Shown: piece by piece, positions 53,801 through 64,000 of the stretch
Layout: every line of letters begins with the position of its first letter
How positions within the stretch are numbered: the stretch's first letter is position 1
Source of the DNA: Volvox africanus
Taxonomy: Eukaryota; Chlorophyta; Chlorophyceae; Chlamydomonadales; Volvocaceae
Reading direction: 5' to 3'
NCBI GenBank assembly: GCA_030268105.1
Contig: BSDZ01000078.1
Span: forward strand, 1,302,001 to 1,366,000
Length of the DNA: 64,000 nucleotides
Notes under the pieces: generated by a model
Told to the model about the DNA's origin: nothing
Seen by the model: the letters and a program-made list of their open reading frames with translations, nothing else
Database searches by the model: none
Translations under genes and position numbers: made by a program

Positions 53801-55949
53801 CCGGCAGTCGCGCTACCGCTGCTGTGAAAATCGTTATCTTTGTCCCTCACCTTACCTTGTTCCTTTCCTACCTTACCTTACCTTACCTTACCTTGCCTTG
53901 TTCCTTTCCTACCTTACAAGTAGGTGGTTTTGCACGATTGTAAAATTAGCTCTTTTTCAATGCCACACAGGCAACGCGCCGGCTGAGGGTGTGCTGGCGC
54001 TTCGCGGCGTGTGGCCGGCGATGGCCCGTACCTTGTACGGCGACCACGAGAGGTGGGAGCAGGTGTACTTCGCGCCATACAAGGTACGGCATTGGGTGTG
54101 CGGAATTATGCTACGTCCATAATCTTTATCAATATATCATTCATTTGTTTATTTGATGACTGTATATAAAACTGTCTGTTTGATGAATAGAAGTATGACC
54201 CATCGGGTCAAATATGTTTGACCCAAATAATGTACCCCGTTGCTGGTGGCCGACCCGTGGGTCATTCTTCCGACTTCTACAGGGGTACTACTTCACTGGC
54301 GATGGCGCTCGTCGCGACGAGGACGGCCACTACTGGATTACAGGTCGTGTTGATGACGTCATCAACGTGTCTGGTCATCGCATCGGTACGGCAGAGGTAG
54401 AGAGCTCCTTGACGGAGCACGCCGACTGCGCGGAGGCAGCCGTTATCGGGTACGACATTTGATTAGTCAAACCGGTTCGAAATTAATAGGTTGATCGAAT
54501 TAAATTTGGATTTTGATTTAAATCCACCACGCGTCCCATCTGGATCCAAAATATTTGAATTTAGAGGGTGTGCTTTTTTTCTTAATTTTTCATATTTGTT
54601 TTGGGGATGACTCCCAATGGTGCAGCCAATAACGCCCAAACATACGATGCCAGCCCAGCCCCGAAACCAGGGCTCGCTTGTTACACCCCGCCATTCTCCT
54701 TGTGCTCGTCCTGTCTCCCCTGTCCTGTCTCCCCTGTCATTATCTTTTTTTGGTATGGTTTACACGTCCTCCCAGACCATGTCGTAACAAATTGTACAAC
54801 GTCTTTGGCCTTTAGGCGTAAAATCTCAGTAAGTCTCTAGTCAATAATGTGAATTAAAACCACCACCACCGAAACCACACCATCTTCCGTCTCTCAGAGT
54901 TGACCACGCCCTCAAGGGTCAAGCCATCTACGCCTTCGTGACGCTGCGCGGTGTTGATCACCAAAATGATGCGATGCGGAAGACCCTCATGGATCACGTA
55001 CGGAAGTAAGGAGACGGAAAGAGATAGGAAAGGGAGCACGAAGCTTTGCCAGGACTTTATTTCTTGGTATCGGGCGGGATTATGTATGTTACTACTTTTT
55101 TGTTGCTAAACTTCTTGGTGGCGGTTAAATCATTGTTATTTTTACCCTAATTGTTACGTAAAGACAGTTGCTTATGTGCTCTGTATGTGTGCTGTTGACC
55201 TGGCTCTGCCGTGTAAGTCAAATGCAGATAATGAGGGATGCTGTGCAAAAAACATATTTTATGCATACTGTATGTAGAAATATCCATTTGGTGTACGTTT
55301 TGACGATGATTGTGGTTGTGTAACTTTTTAGTTTTTTCATGACAACACTTGGTTCATTCCCTGCAGCTCAGCATATTTTCTTAAAATAATCAAGCTTTTT
55401 TGTCAAATGCACCTAAGAAAATCTTCTTTGTAATCAGGAGTAGGATTAGATATCAATTTTTCCTAAAGACATTTTCAACGGATCGCGACCCGGCTGGCAG
55501 GAGCATTGGTCCGTTCGCTGTCCCGGATACCATCCACTGGGCCCCGGCGCTGCCGAAGACGCGGAGCGGCAAGATCATGCGGCGCGTGCTGCGCAAGATT
55601 GCGTCAGGTGTGTACACTGTGTGCATGTGCAAAACACGCACAAACAGCTTGTGGGGTGCGGGGTATGTGTGTGGAGGGGAGGAGATGCGGTGTGTGTGTG
55701 TGTGTGTTGGGGGTTTTATGTCTGGTCGTGTGGCACCCTAACCTTTCAAGGGAACTCCCTCTGGGGCTTTTCCTAGCCCTTCCTGACATGCTCAATCGTG
55801 CGTGTTCGACCGCTCCTAACCACTCCTAACCGCTTCTGACTGTTCCTAACCGTTCCTAACCGTCAGGCCAAGAGAAGGAGCTGGGTGATGTATCTACCCT
55901 GGCCGAGCCCGGCGTCGTTGAAATGCTCATCAAGCTGCGGGGCAAGTAA
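48214..55949 (+). CDS. ACS: Acetyl-CoA synthetase (AMP-forming), 15 exons
   Basis: Exons 48214-48253, 48471-48601, 48861-49082, 49498-49537, 50240-50375, 50575-50788, 51168-51355, 51787-51916, 52417-52566, 53127-53304, 53971-54083, 54283-54449, 54898-55005, 55501-55607, 55867-55949 join in phase to 668 residues, the family's usual length. It activates acetate with ATP to acetyl-AMP and then acetyl-CoA. Visible: [11 protein letters not shown] (280-290) for [12 protein letters not shown] (428-436), YYFTGD (516-521), [12 protein letters not shown] (536-547), and PKTRSGK with catalytic Lys630, the residue controlled by acetylation in this family. The start exon is chosen because it alone supplies an ATG and the right phase. 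No C-terminal peroxisomal signal is seen. Confidence 0.93.
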
Positions 55950-58900
55950 ATGAGAATGCGCACTCACATGCGCCATAGGGCGCACATATTAGATATGGAG
56001 AGGAGGCAGGGGGCGACGACGACAGGCAGCAGCCTCAATAGTCCTGATGCTCTTCGCTGCTGTAGTTATGTAATTGTGGGCTCTGTGTAATGTGTCGCTC
56101 GATAGAACTACCTCTGGTACGGTGACGTACAAAAGTTGTGATGTACAAAAGTAGACGGAAAAGTATGAAGATTAAGAATTGTACGCGGAGAAAGATTCGG
56201 AGAAGGGGGGTCGCGGCTCGTGGCTGAAGGAGGAGATGTTTGTGAGCTCATGGTTGATGTGGTGATGCACGGGGGATGTCAGGTACGCAGCTCCAGCGCG
56301 GAGGAGAAGATTATCAAGGAGGAGAAATATATGGGGCATATGATCGTATCGGTGGTTGTTGCGGTTGTTATGTAGTTACGTTTATCAATAACCGTTTTTG
56401 CTGCGTTGCGGTGCTGTTTGAAAGGGAGACGCCACTTCCTTTTCGGTTGGTTTTATGTGCCACCTGTTGTTGTTGGTGTTAAATGGTGGGTTCAATGTGG
56501 GGAAGTTTCGCAAATGTATGTGCGCATGTGCAAGTGTGTGTATGCGTGTGTCTGTGTAAGTGTGTATGCGTGTATGAGTATGTGTATTAGAAGAAGGCGA
56601 TATTAAAGGAGGCCCTCGAACCCTTCGTTCGTCAACACACAAGGAGGCCGAGAAAAGGGGGAGAGGTAACTTGATGCCCCGTTGGCTGCAGCTCTGTGGG
56701 TTCCTGTTGTTTTTGGGTGTACGGCAAACTAAAAAACCTGAGGGGATTTAACGTAGACATCAATAACCGTACGATCTGGAAAAAGTTGTTTTGATGTGAT
56801 TTTTATAGGGTTTATGACCACCACCACGAGCACCAGCAGCGGGATTTAGGGTTTAGTCTGGGGTAATGTGGGCGGATGTCGTACCTTCACAAGCTCCCAC
56901 TTGCTGCTATTGCCTTCAGTACCTTCTTCAGTATCTCTTCTGTGTCCGTCCGGGTTGGATGAGAGCGCATGGATCCAACATATGGTTGGTCCGCTGAGGC
57001 GGGCTACCAATCACATCCACCGGCTTTCCCGCGTCTGGGCCGGAATTGGTCTTCCCGCGTTTGTGTTTCTGCCGTACACAATCGTACTCAGGGCGCGTCG
57101 CTTATTTTCTCGTTGCTGACTAACGTCCGTTGCTATGGTGGGGACGCAGAATTCCTTAAATCCACACCTCCAAAGCCCAACCCCTAAGACCCGCACGCCC
57201 TACAAAGCAGGTGTCCGAAGAGGTTGGCAGATGGAGTGGGTGTCTTTATTTGTGGTGGTTATGGGTTATGGGTCATAGGTCATGATTGGTTGATGAATGA
57301 TCGTTGATCCATCGACATACGTTCGAAAGGTATTCATTAAGTTCGTACTGGCGAGCGGCACGTGGGGATGAAAAGGAGTCCTCTCCTTAGCTCCGAAAAC
57401 TGTTTTGATGGTCAGTGTGCGGATGGGCAAAATTTTGGTGGCGGGGTTCTTTTTCATCGCGCCAAGTTACGCCGCCACCGTCAGTTGATGACGACGACGA
57501 CGACGATGATGATGATGACGGTGTTTTGGAGACTGGATAGGGATGTGGATACGGCGTTCTAATATATGTATAGATACGACGTGGATACGATCGTCCAGAT
57601 ATCCAGTAGTTGCTTGTTATCTACAATAGATTGTTTTTGGTATCGATTGCTTTGTGTACTTGCTGTCCATATGTCGGGTCGAATCTTGTCCTTCTGTACA
57701 TAATATAATTCTTTTTGTACGGCATTTCCCGAGCAATCCTCGACCTGCAACGCATGAGGTAGATACTTCAGAATGTTCCAAGATGCAAATAAGTCCAAAA
57801 AAACCTTCAAAGTCTTTCAATGAAGACAACTGCCTTTGTTCAGATTTTGGAATGTTAACAAATTCATCTGCTCCTTCAGCTCCCAGATAGGAAGATAGAA
57901 GCGCTAATTACTAATAAGTCATGCGTTACATCGAACGCACTGACACACGTACATAAAAGATCCAAAATTCGTCATAAAAAAACTCCCTTCACTTCCCTTC
58001 AGTTCTCCCATTTGCGTTACTATTCACATAAAACGATGCCTAGGAAGCTACAGTGGCCCATTTCATGTCTGGCGTCGATTAAAACTTTTTGAATTCGCTC
58101 GATGACCCCTGCATACTGATTTGAACGACAAGCGGTAAAATGCATTTTACGAAGATCTTAACAAGACATGGGTGGAGCAACATCGCGTGGACTTAAAATT
58201 CATCGGCAAGCATTGAATCTATTATGCTTCCGACATCTCTGTATGATGTCACTTCTCAGGCCTGCACAACGCGGTGGCCATACTGGGTGATATTACGGGC
58301 CATGCAACGAAATTCTGGGAGTTCAGAGCCTTTCAGAAGCGGGGAGATAGCCCAAAGGACAGGAAAAAAATCTGTCTACGTAGCAGCAGCGGGAGAAGAG
58401 GATTACATGGGCGAATTCGTATAGGCTCGGGGACGGGCTAAGGCAGGAAGTTGACAGGCCGGGTAATTGCCGACGGTATTGCTGACAGCTGCTTGTCTCC
58501 TTTACAAGGTAAGATAATACTTAATAAAATAAGGTGTAATTTGACTTGCGAGATGGACACGAAATATGTATTAGTATAATATATATATAATATATAATAA
58601 ATTAGTATAATATACTTTCTAAAAAATTGGAGTCTCAAGACCTAAGTTCGTAGTCGGCGCGGTCCCCGCGGTCCCCACGCGCGCGCGCGCAAACATGCAT
58701 GCAGCCTTATGCAACCGCGTATCCATGTTCTTGAATTTCTCGTCCAGTAGGTTTGGTTTTTATGGGTCTGTAAACTTTTGAGCAGGTCACAGAGAATCAT
58801 ATCCATTTGGACCGGAAATGATAAATCATAACACTTTGCCGGCACCGCGCACTCGAACATTCGATTATCTGGTTCGGAGGCCAGATGCGTGAAGAAGTTC

Positions 58901-59457
58901 GTAACAGCTCACCTGACTTATTGCTTCTTTAGTCGTTTAGCAATTTACAGGTGCAAATATGGAATCTTATGTAAGACCGAATCTGCAACGACGATACAGA
59001 ACGACCACTCTATTACCGAATAACCGAAGATGCAACTTTAAATTACAGTTGCTCTGTATCTTTACAAATTAATTCAGATCTATTGATGGAACATGTATCA
59101 TCAGTCCGATTGGCGCGGACCTGACACTTTTAGTTTGAAGTAATATTGTACTGTAAATTAGAAAACCTCCGCTGTGGTAGTAACAATTTGAAGCACAATT
59201 CCTAAGACGATACGTTTGCACATTTCGCGTACCATTGCATCACTTGTTCCACTTTAAATAGTTGGTTTGCGATTTTCCTCTGCTGGCCAACTCATGTCGT
59301 TTCATGGAAGGAAGAACGTGTTATGTAGTTAAATTAAAGGATACATGCTGTAGTAATGTTTTTTCTCTTTGCAACCTTGCCAACGATATTTCGAGCGTCG
59401 CACTTGCCGCTTCCGAGCTCTATCGGTCCTGGGCATGATCGCTTCGATCATCTAGCA
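55950..59457. other. ACS 3' flank and intergenic, no further gene seen
   Basis: Contains TGTAA motifs at 56069-56073 and 56086-56090. Also holds GACGAC/GATGAT microsatellites (about 57487-57520), an AT stretch near 58570-58612 and a GC dinucleotide run at about 58679-58690. Short frames have no recognisable content. Confidence 0.5.
56069..56090 (+). terminator. Polyadenylation signals (TGTAA) for ACS
   Basis: Two TGTAA motifs about 120 and 137 nt after the ACS stop. TGTAA is the usual polyadenylation signal in chlamydomonadalean algae. Confidence 0.6.
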
Positions 59458-62400
59458 ATGATTCCGTTACTAATCACCTTACTTGTGATTTCATCTTTTC
59501 GGCGCGGCGACGCGGAAACGAGTTCCGTAACTTTGCGGAGCGGTCGCGTCCACCTCAGGTGAGTTCTCCAAAAGGCGATGATGACGACAGCCATCAACTA
59601 ACTACCCGCAATATAGGTGCGAAGGAAAATAGTGGTCACGGAGTTTTGTTTTGACTCCTTAAAAAATACATAGGTTGGTGGGGCAAGGCACCTCAGCAGC
59701 TGCTCTTGCGTCCCGTATTAAGTCGGATGGGTCCACAAAATTTCCCTCATTGTTGATCGCTAGCTTACATACAGCGCACTTGTGGCCGCACATCGCGCAC
59801 GTCCAATGGTGACGCGTCGCGCGTACGACAAATGCAAAGTTACAACTAATGATGTACTTGTGAGGCGAAACGTACACCGCACTTCAGTGCTCTGGCTTTT
59901 TGTTTGGGGCGTACCTGGCAGGGGCCCCCTCAACATGCACGGGTTTCGCGGCAGGCGGTAGGGTTTTAGGGTGTACAGTTCACATGGTTCACGGGTTTAA
60001 GCACATGATATAATTGTGCCGTACGAATACGCTCCGTATCCACGATGAAATCCAAAACCCTAAAGACAACGAAAAGAAAAAACATGGCATAGTGAAACCC
60101 GAAATATCTTTGTCCTGTCTTTGTCCTTGATATTTGTATGCGTCTATCTTTTTTCAAATACGTACGTGTGTGAACGTATATGTGCATTTGGGGCGCTTTG
60201 GCCGTCTTGCAAATGTCGGGTTTCGAACGAGCCGTCCGAACGGCTAACAGCTAACGGCTAACGTCCGTCTTCGCATTGTGTCTCGCGCAGATCTGCGACG
60301 GTGTTTGGCATTACACAACCTGGTGGCAGTAGGAGCAGCAGTAGCAGTAGCAGTAGCAGCAGGGCCAAGGCGACTGGCAGTAGCCCTAGCGGCAACAGTA
60401 ATCGCGTCGTCATTGATAAAGCTAACGGCAGTAGCAGCAACAGCAGCAACAAAGGTAGTGGTGGTGCAGCCACTGCCAGCTCGGAACAGCAGCTATTCTT
60501 CGTCAAGTACGGAAACGGCGGTAAGAGGTGGCAGCTGTGATGGATGACGTGTCCCCACCGTCCATCAGGGTGACGGAGCGGCTTGGTGGCACCTACACCG
60601 GCCCACCTATACATTACAACCTTTCAAATGAGTCTAGGTTTGAGTTGAGTGAATGAGTTGAAAGCTAAGCTGCGTTTCACTAATATCCCAGCCATCTGGG
60701 TTGATGCCAACAGTTCACAGAAACCTAATAACCTCCAACAACTATGCAAAGTCAGTTAAGAGTTGGCCAACTATTTTACCGGTATTGGTTTAGGATTCGG
60801 GTTTAGGCAGGTTTCATGAGTTTATTAACATGTCATGCGTCCGAATGTACAGAACTGTACGGATGCCCCCGTGGGTTCGAATGCCTGTCGTACCTTATTC
60901 TGATCCTGTTGTTTACTTGCATGCACACTCATAATCTTCAAGTACCTCGGGTAACCACTTCAACTAACAGTAGGACCAACGAGTCTGGGAATCAAGGTGT
61001 CAAGGTGACTATATAACTCGTACACGTCTTGTCGGCAATCACAGGCGCCGTCTCAGTGGGTGCCACCATCCGTGCCGAGCTACATTCTGGTGGCGGACGG
61101 GTGGTGTCGTACATACCCGACTCAACCTTACTGGTATTTGCACCGTCCCAGCTGACAGTGGACGTGGCGGCAAAGTACGGTGCACAAATGGTGGGTACGT
61201 TATTCTGTGCGTAGGAAGGGATACAAAGTTATATATATATGTTATAACCTATTATATACCCTATAGTGTGTATTCTATTACATATAATCCTAAAACTATT
61301 TTATAACCGATATGTAACATTTTTCATTTGGAAGCCTCTTTGTTTATTGCACAGTCATATACAATTAAAGTGGCTTCTCACGATACGGGCTCTTTCTTAT
61401 ATCTAACAATTTGAATTGCATCAGACTTGCACTCGAATGATAACCTCTACTGGCTCGATCACACTGGCTCCATTTTTATGACGATCCGCTTTTATTTCTC
61501 GGTTGTATCTGGGGATGCGAGCGGGCTGTGGCCCAATGATTTGGTATGGGCCGTACTCGGTAGCCGTACGTTGGCTTGGCGCACATTCCGACGTACACCA
61601 AACGTATAATTAACGACAGCGCGATGTTACGCTGTGCTGATCCTAACAGCCAGGCATAATTGTCGGAAGTATAAACAAGCGATAATGGAGGAATGTCAGG
61701 GACATGCCGACCGGATTAAACGTAAGGCATCTCGGGTGAAACGCAACGGAACGGTATTGTCGAATGTAACCTTAGGGTTTTCCAAAAATGCAGTCGCAGA
61801 AAAGGGCATATACATCCGGCAGCCGTCATGTCCTCGCATGTCCTAAATCCCAACCCGCCATGCAACGTACAGCCATTTAGGTGATGCGAGTGGCGCGAAC
61901 GTTGGAATTCCATGTTGTTAACGAGAAAATCAGTAAATCAGTAAATCCAAACGCTCACCGGATCTGTTCGGCGTCCCCCGAAGGGTCGGCAACACCATGA
62001 TGATGTGCCTCACGAGGAAGTTTTGTCCGCGAAGCGCACTTCTTTTTTCTGCTGGATGCAACGTTCACGCTATCCTGGCAGGCTGTCTGATTGTTTCCGC
62101 AAAGGCCGGGCTACGGCTGTCAGCTTCACACCGCGTCTCTATTTGGCGTCGGTATCAACAGTACCCTGCAGTTAGGTGCTCGTAACGATTAAAACGGATT
62201 GACGCGCGCGTTTTTCCTCGTTTCATTAATAGTTTACCGTAAATTTACTGTTCAAGGACGATGGTACGGTATGCAGGCTGTGTACGACAACGACAACAAG
62301 CTTTCTCCTGAAGTGCGCAGTGCTATTGATGCTGCCAGCCCTGCTCGCCACCGACACCGACATCTGCGAACAAGAAATGGCGATGGTGATGATGATCATG

Positions 62401-63904
62401 ATTATCACACACCTCCACCACCTCCTGATCCCTTGCTCCGTACCCTGCGGACGTGGCCGCGGAAGCGGCAGCTGCAGCAGAGCGTCGATAAGAACGATAC
62501 TAGCATCGACCGGCCCGTAGGTCCGACCCACGGGTCGCTGGGGAGTCGTCGCACAGGAAAGGATTCTCATCCTGCAGGGGGAGCTAATCCCCAAAGGCCC
62601 CAATCGCTAGGGAGCTCTGACACCGGGAGAATGGGGCAGCGAAAAGGAAGGAGTGGGCGCGACCTGGCAACCGGCATCCATGCTTCAAAGTTGGCAAATG
62701 TCCAATTGTCGAGACGGCATCTACGGGCGTTGTTGCTACAGCCCTCCCTGGACCTCAACGGCTCAGCGACAACGGGCGCTAATGCTGCTCGAGTTAGCGG
62801 CGGTGCTAAGAGTACGGCTGCACTGTCATCATCTGAAGCAGAAAGGGTGGTCCTGGGCCCCAAAACGACCACCCCAGAAGCAAATGCAGGCAAGGCAGAT
62901 CCAGACTTGTACGGCTTTGAGGTTCATTTGGTGCCCGGATTGCCGTACAAGATTCTCAAGACGGCTGCCCTTCGTCAGTGGCCGGCTGCACTGACCCAAG
63001 TGCTCGGCCGCACTGACCCAACCGACCCGTGCCGGCCGAAGACCGATGGGTCGGGGCTGAAAGGGACGCACTCAGTTTGGGTTCATGTCTACATGTGTGC
63101 TGAGGTAGGTGTATTCCGTTGTAAGCTTGATCTTTTGTACGGGTTGTTTGGAGGACGTCTTGGTTTAGCGGGCAGGGCTGGGGGAGGAAATGATGCGCTG
63201 TGTGTTCTGACGTCGAAAACATTGCAATGCACACCATTCGTACGGTACGGCGGATACTTAACTTTTGGTGTTTCCTGGATGGGAATATAAGTACGGGGTA
63301 GAAAAATCAGCCTGTAAGGTGGGGGCATATCTTATTCTGATGTAATGAATATAGCAGGAGATGCCAAGTGGGGAAAATACCAGGTAGGGCAGAAGTTAAA
63401 ACGAGTTGGTGCCCGCCATTCCTGGATATTCCAAACACAACAGGTGACAGGCACGACAACAAACCTAGTGTGCTTGCATACCCACGAGGTTTATACGAAT
63501 GAAATAGAAATAACATATAATGAAACTTACAGATGAACGAGGAGTAATATATGAATTCTGTAAGATAAAATATAAGCTGGCCATCTATATGTATCAGTTT
63601 TCAATTTTATCTTTGAAATCTGATACATGTAGATGGCCAGCCATTACTTTATCACTGGAATCGCAATGGGAATACCTTAGCGCGGGGCACATTACATTAC
63701 ATTGTGTGACCAGGCCGTCTAAGCACCCTTCGGATACTTTGTTTTGGGGTTTTAGGGTTTTTTGACTACTGGACATGATCTTGACCAAACAGGACATTCA
63801 AGATGGCATCAAGTGGCTCTCCCGGCTGCCAATGGCCACGTGGATTACCCCGGCGTTACAGGTTGTCGTACAGAACGACGCAGCCGGATGGACGATCCAA
63901 ACAG
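59458..63904 (+). CDS. Secreted protein, probable N-terminal part of a large subtilisin-like protease (partial)
   Basis: Exons 59458-59558, 60291-60520, 61045-61190, 62277-63104, 63793-63904 join in phase; the gene continues past the window. The protein opens with a signal peptide (MIPLLITLLVISSF, then GDAE). A Ser/Gly/Asn-rich stretch coded by AGC repeats follows, then LFFVKYGNG and VVSYIPDSTLLVFAPSQLTV, which resemble a protease inhibitor-type propeptide. A long low-complexity insert comes next, then YGFEVHLVPGLPYK and WLSRLPMATWITPALQVVVQ. Similar leaders precede S8 peptidases in volvocine algae, as I recall. No catalytic Asp/His/Ser is inside the window, so the peptidase call is inference. 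Confidence 0.5.
63564..63653 (+). ncRNA. Intronic miRNA-precursor-like hairpin
   Basis: Arms 63576-63597 and 63620-63641 are 22 nt each and pair at every position (one G-U), with a 22-nt loop that itself holds a 6-bp helix (TTTCAA/TTGAAA). Pairing continues outward with mismatches to 63564/63653. It lies in the fourth intron of the secreted-protein gene, sense strand. Geometry suits a Dicer substrate; a small foldback transposon is the alternative. Confidence 0.5.
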
Positions 63905-64000
63905 GTAGTGATCTTTTAAGAGGTTCAAGATTTAGGGTTTAAGATCTTCCAAGCGCCTAAAATCCTGTGGTCATCTTCCCATCGAGCCTTAGCCTTAGGC

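Overview
The window looks like nuclear DNA of a volvocine or chlamydomonadalean green alga. The grounds are intron-dense genes with GT..AG introns (many GTGxGT/GTACGG-type donors and CAG acceptors), TGTAA polyadenylation-type signals after stop codons, chromodomain Ty3/gypsy retrotransposons, and the kinds of host genes present (F-box/ankyrin, FkbM, TAF9, acetyl-CoA synthetase). The species cannot be named from the sequence alone.

Region 1 (1-24075) is a nest of Ty3/gypsy elements. E1 (family A, minus) runs off the left edge and ends with its 5' LTR at 2901. E4 (family B, minus) runs from its 3' LTR (3102-3567) to its 5' LTR (21181-21993). E2 (family A, plus, 3825-18472, TSD TCATA) is inserted into E4's chromodomain. 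E3 (family C, minus, 4933-12103, TSD CCGGA) is inserted into E2's leader. E5 (family B-like LTR, gag only) abuts E4. E3 has two LTRs with no difference visible by eye and open gag and pol frames. In E1-E4, gag and pol share one frame and are separated by a single UAG followed by a 7-nt spacer and a stem whose pairs covary, which resembles gammaretroviral stop-codon readthrough. Upstream of gag, all families also carry a short conserved leader ORF that may be a spliced first gag exon.

Region 2 (24076-31137) is a patchwork: a decayed Ty1/copia tail, bacterial-type (Rickettsiales-like) gene relics, an ADP-ribosylglycohydrolase-like terminal exon, and a 2.8-kb block of rickettsial-type genes (IS21 istB end, IS110 transposase end, frameshifted comEC, start of a heme-copper-oxidase-like gene) sitting between two almost pure A+T tracts. 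This looks like transfer from an intracellular Rickettsiales bacterium, a group known to live in volvocine algae.

Region 3 (31138-64000) is ordinary gene-bearing algal DNA: an FkbM-type methyltransferase (minus), a G-rich minisatellite, a gypsy integrase relic, a peroxisomal-type mitochondrial-carrier-family gene (minus) divergent from TAF9 (plus), an F-box/ankyrin gene with one frameshift, a 15-exon acetyl-CoA synthetase gene whose exons all join in phase, and the 5' part of a secreted, probably subtilisin-like protein. Two long imperfect hairpins lie inside introns; the one at 63564-63653 has the geometry of a miRNA precursor.
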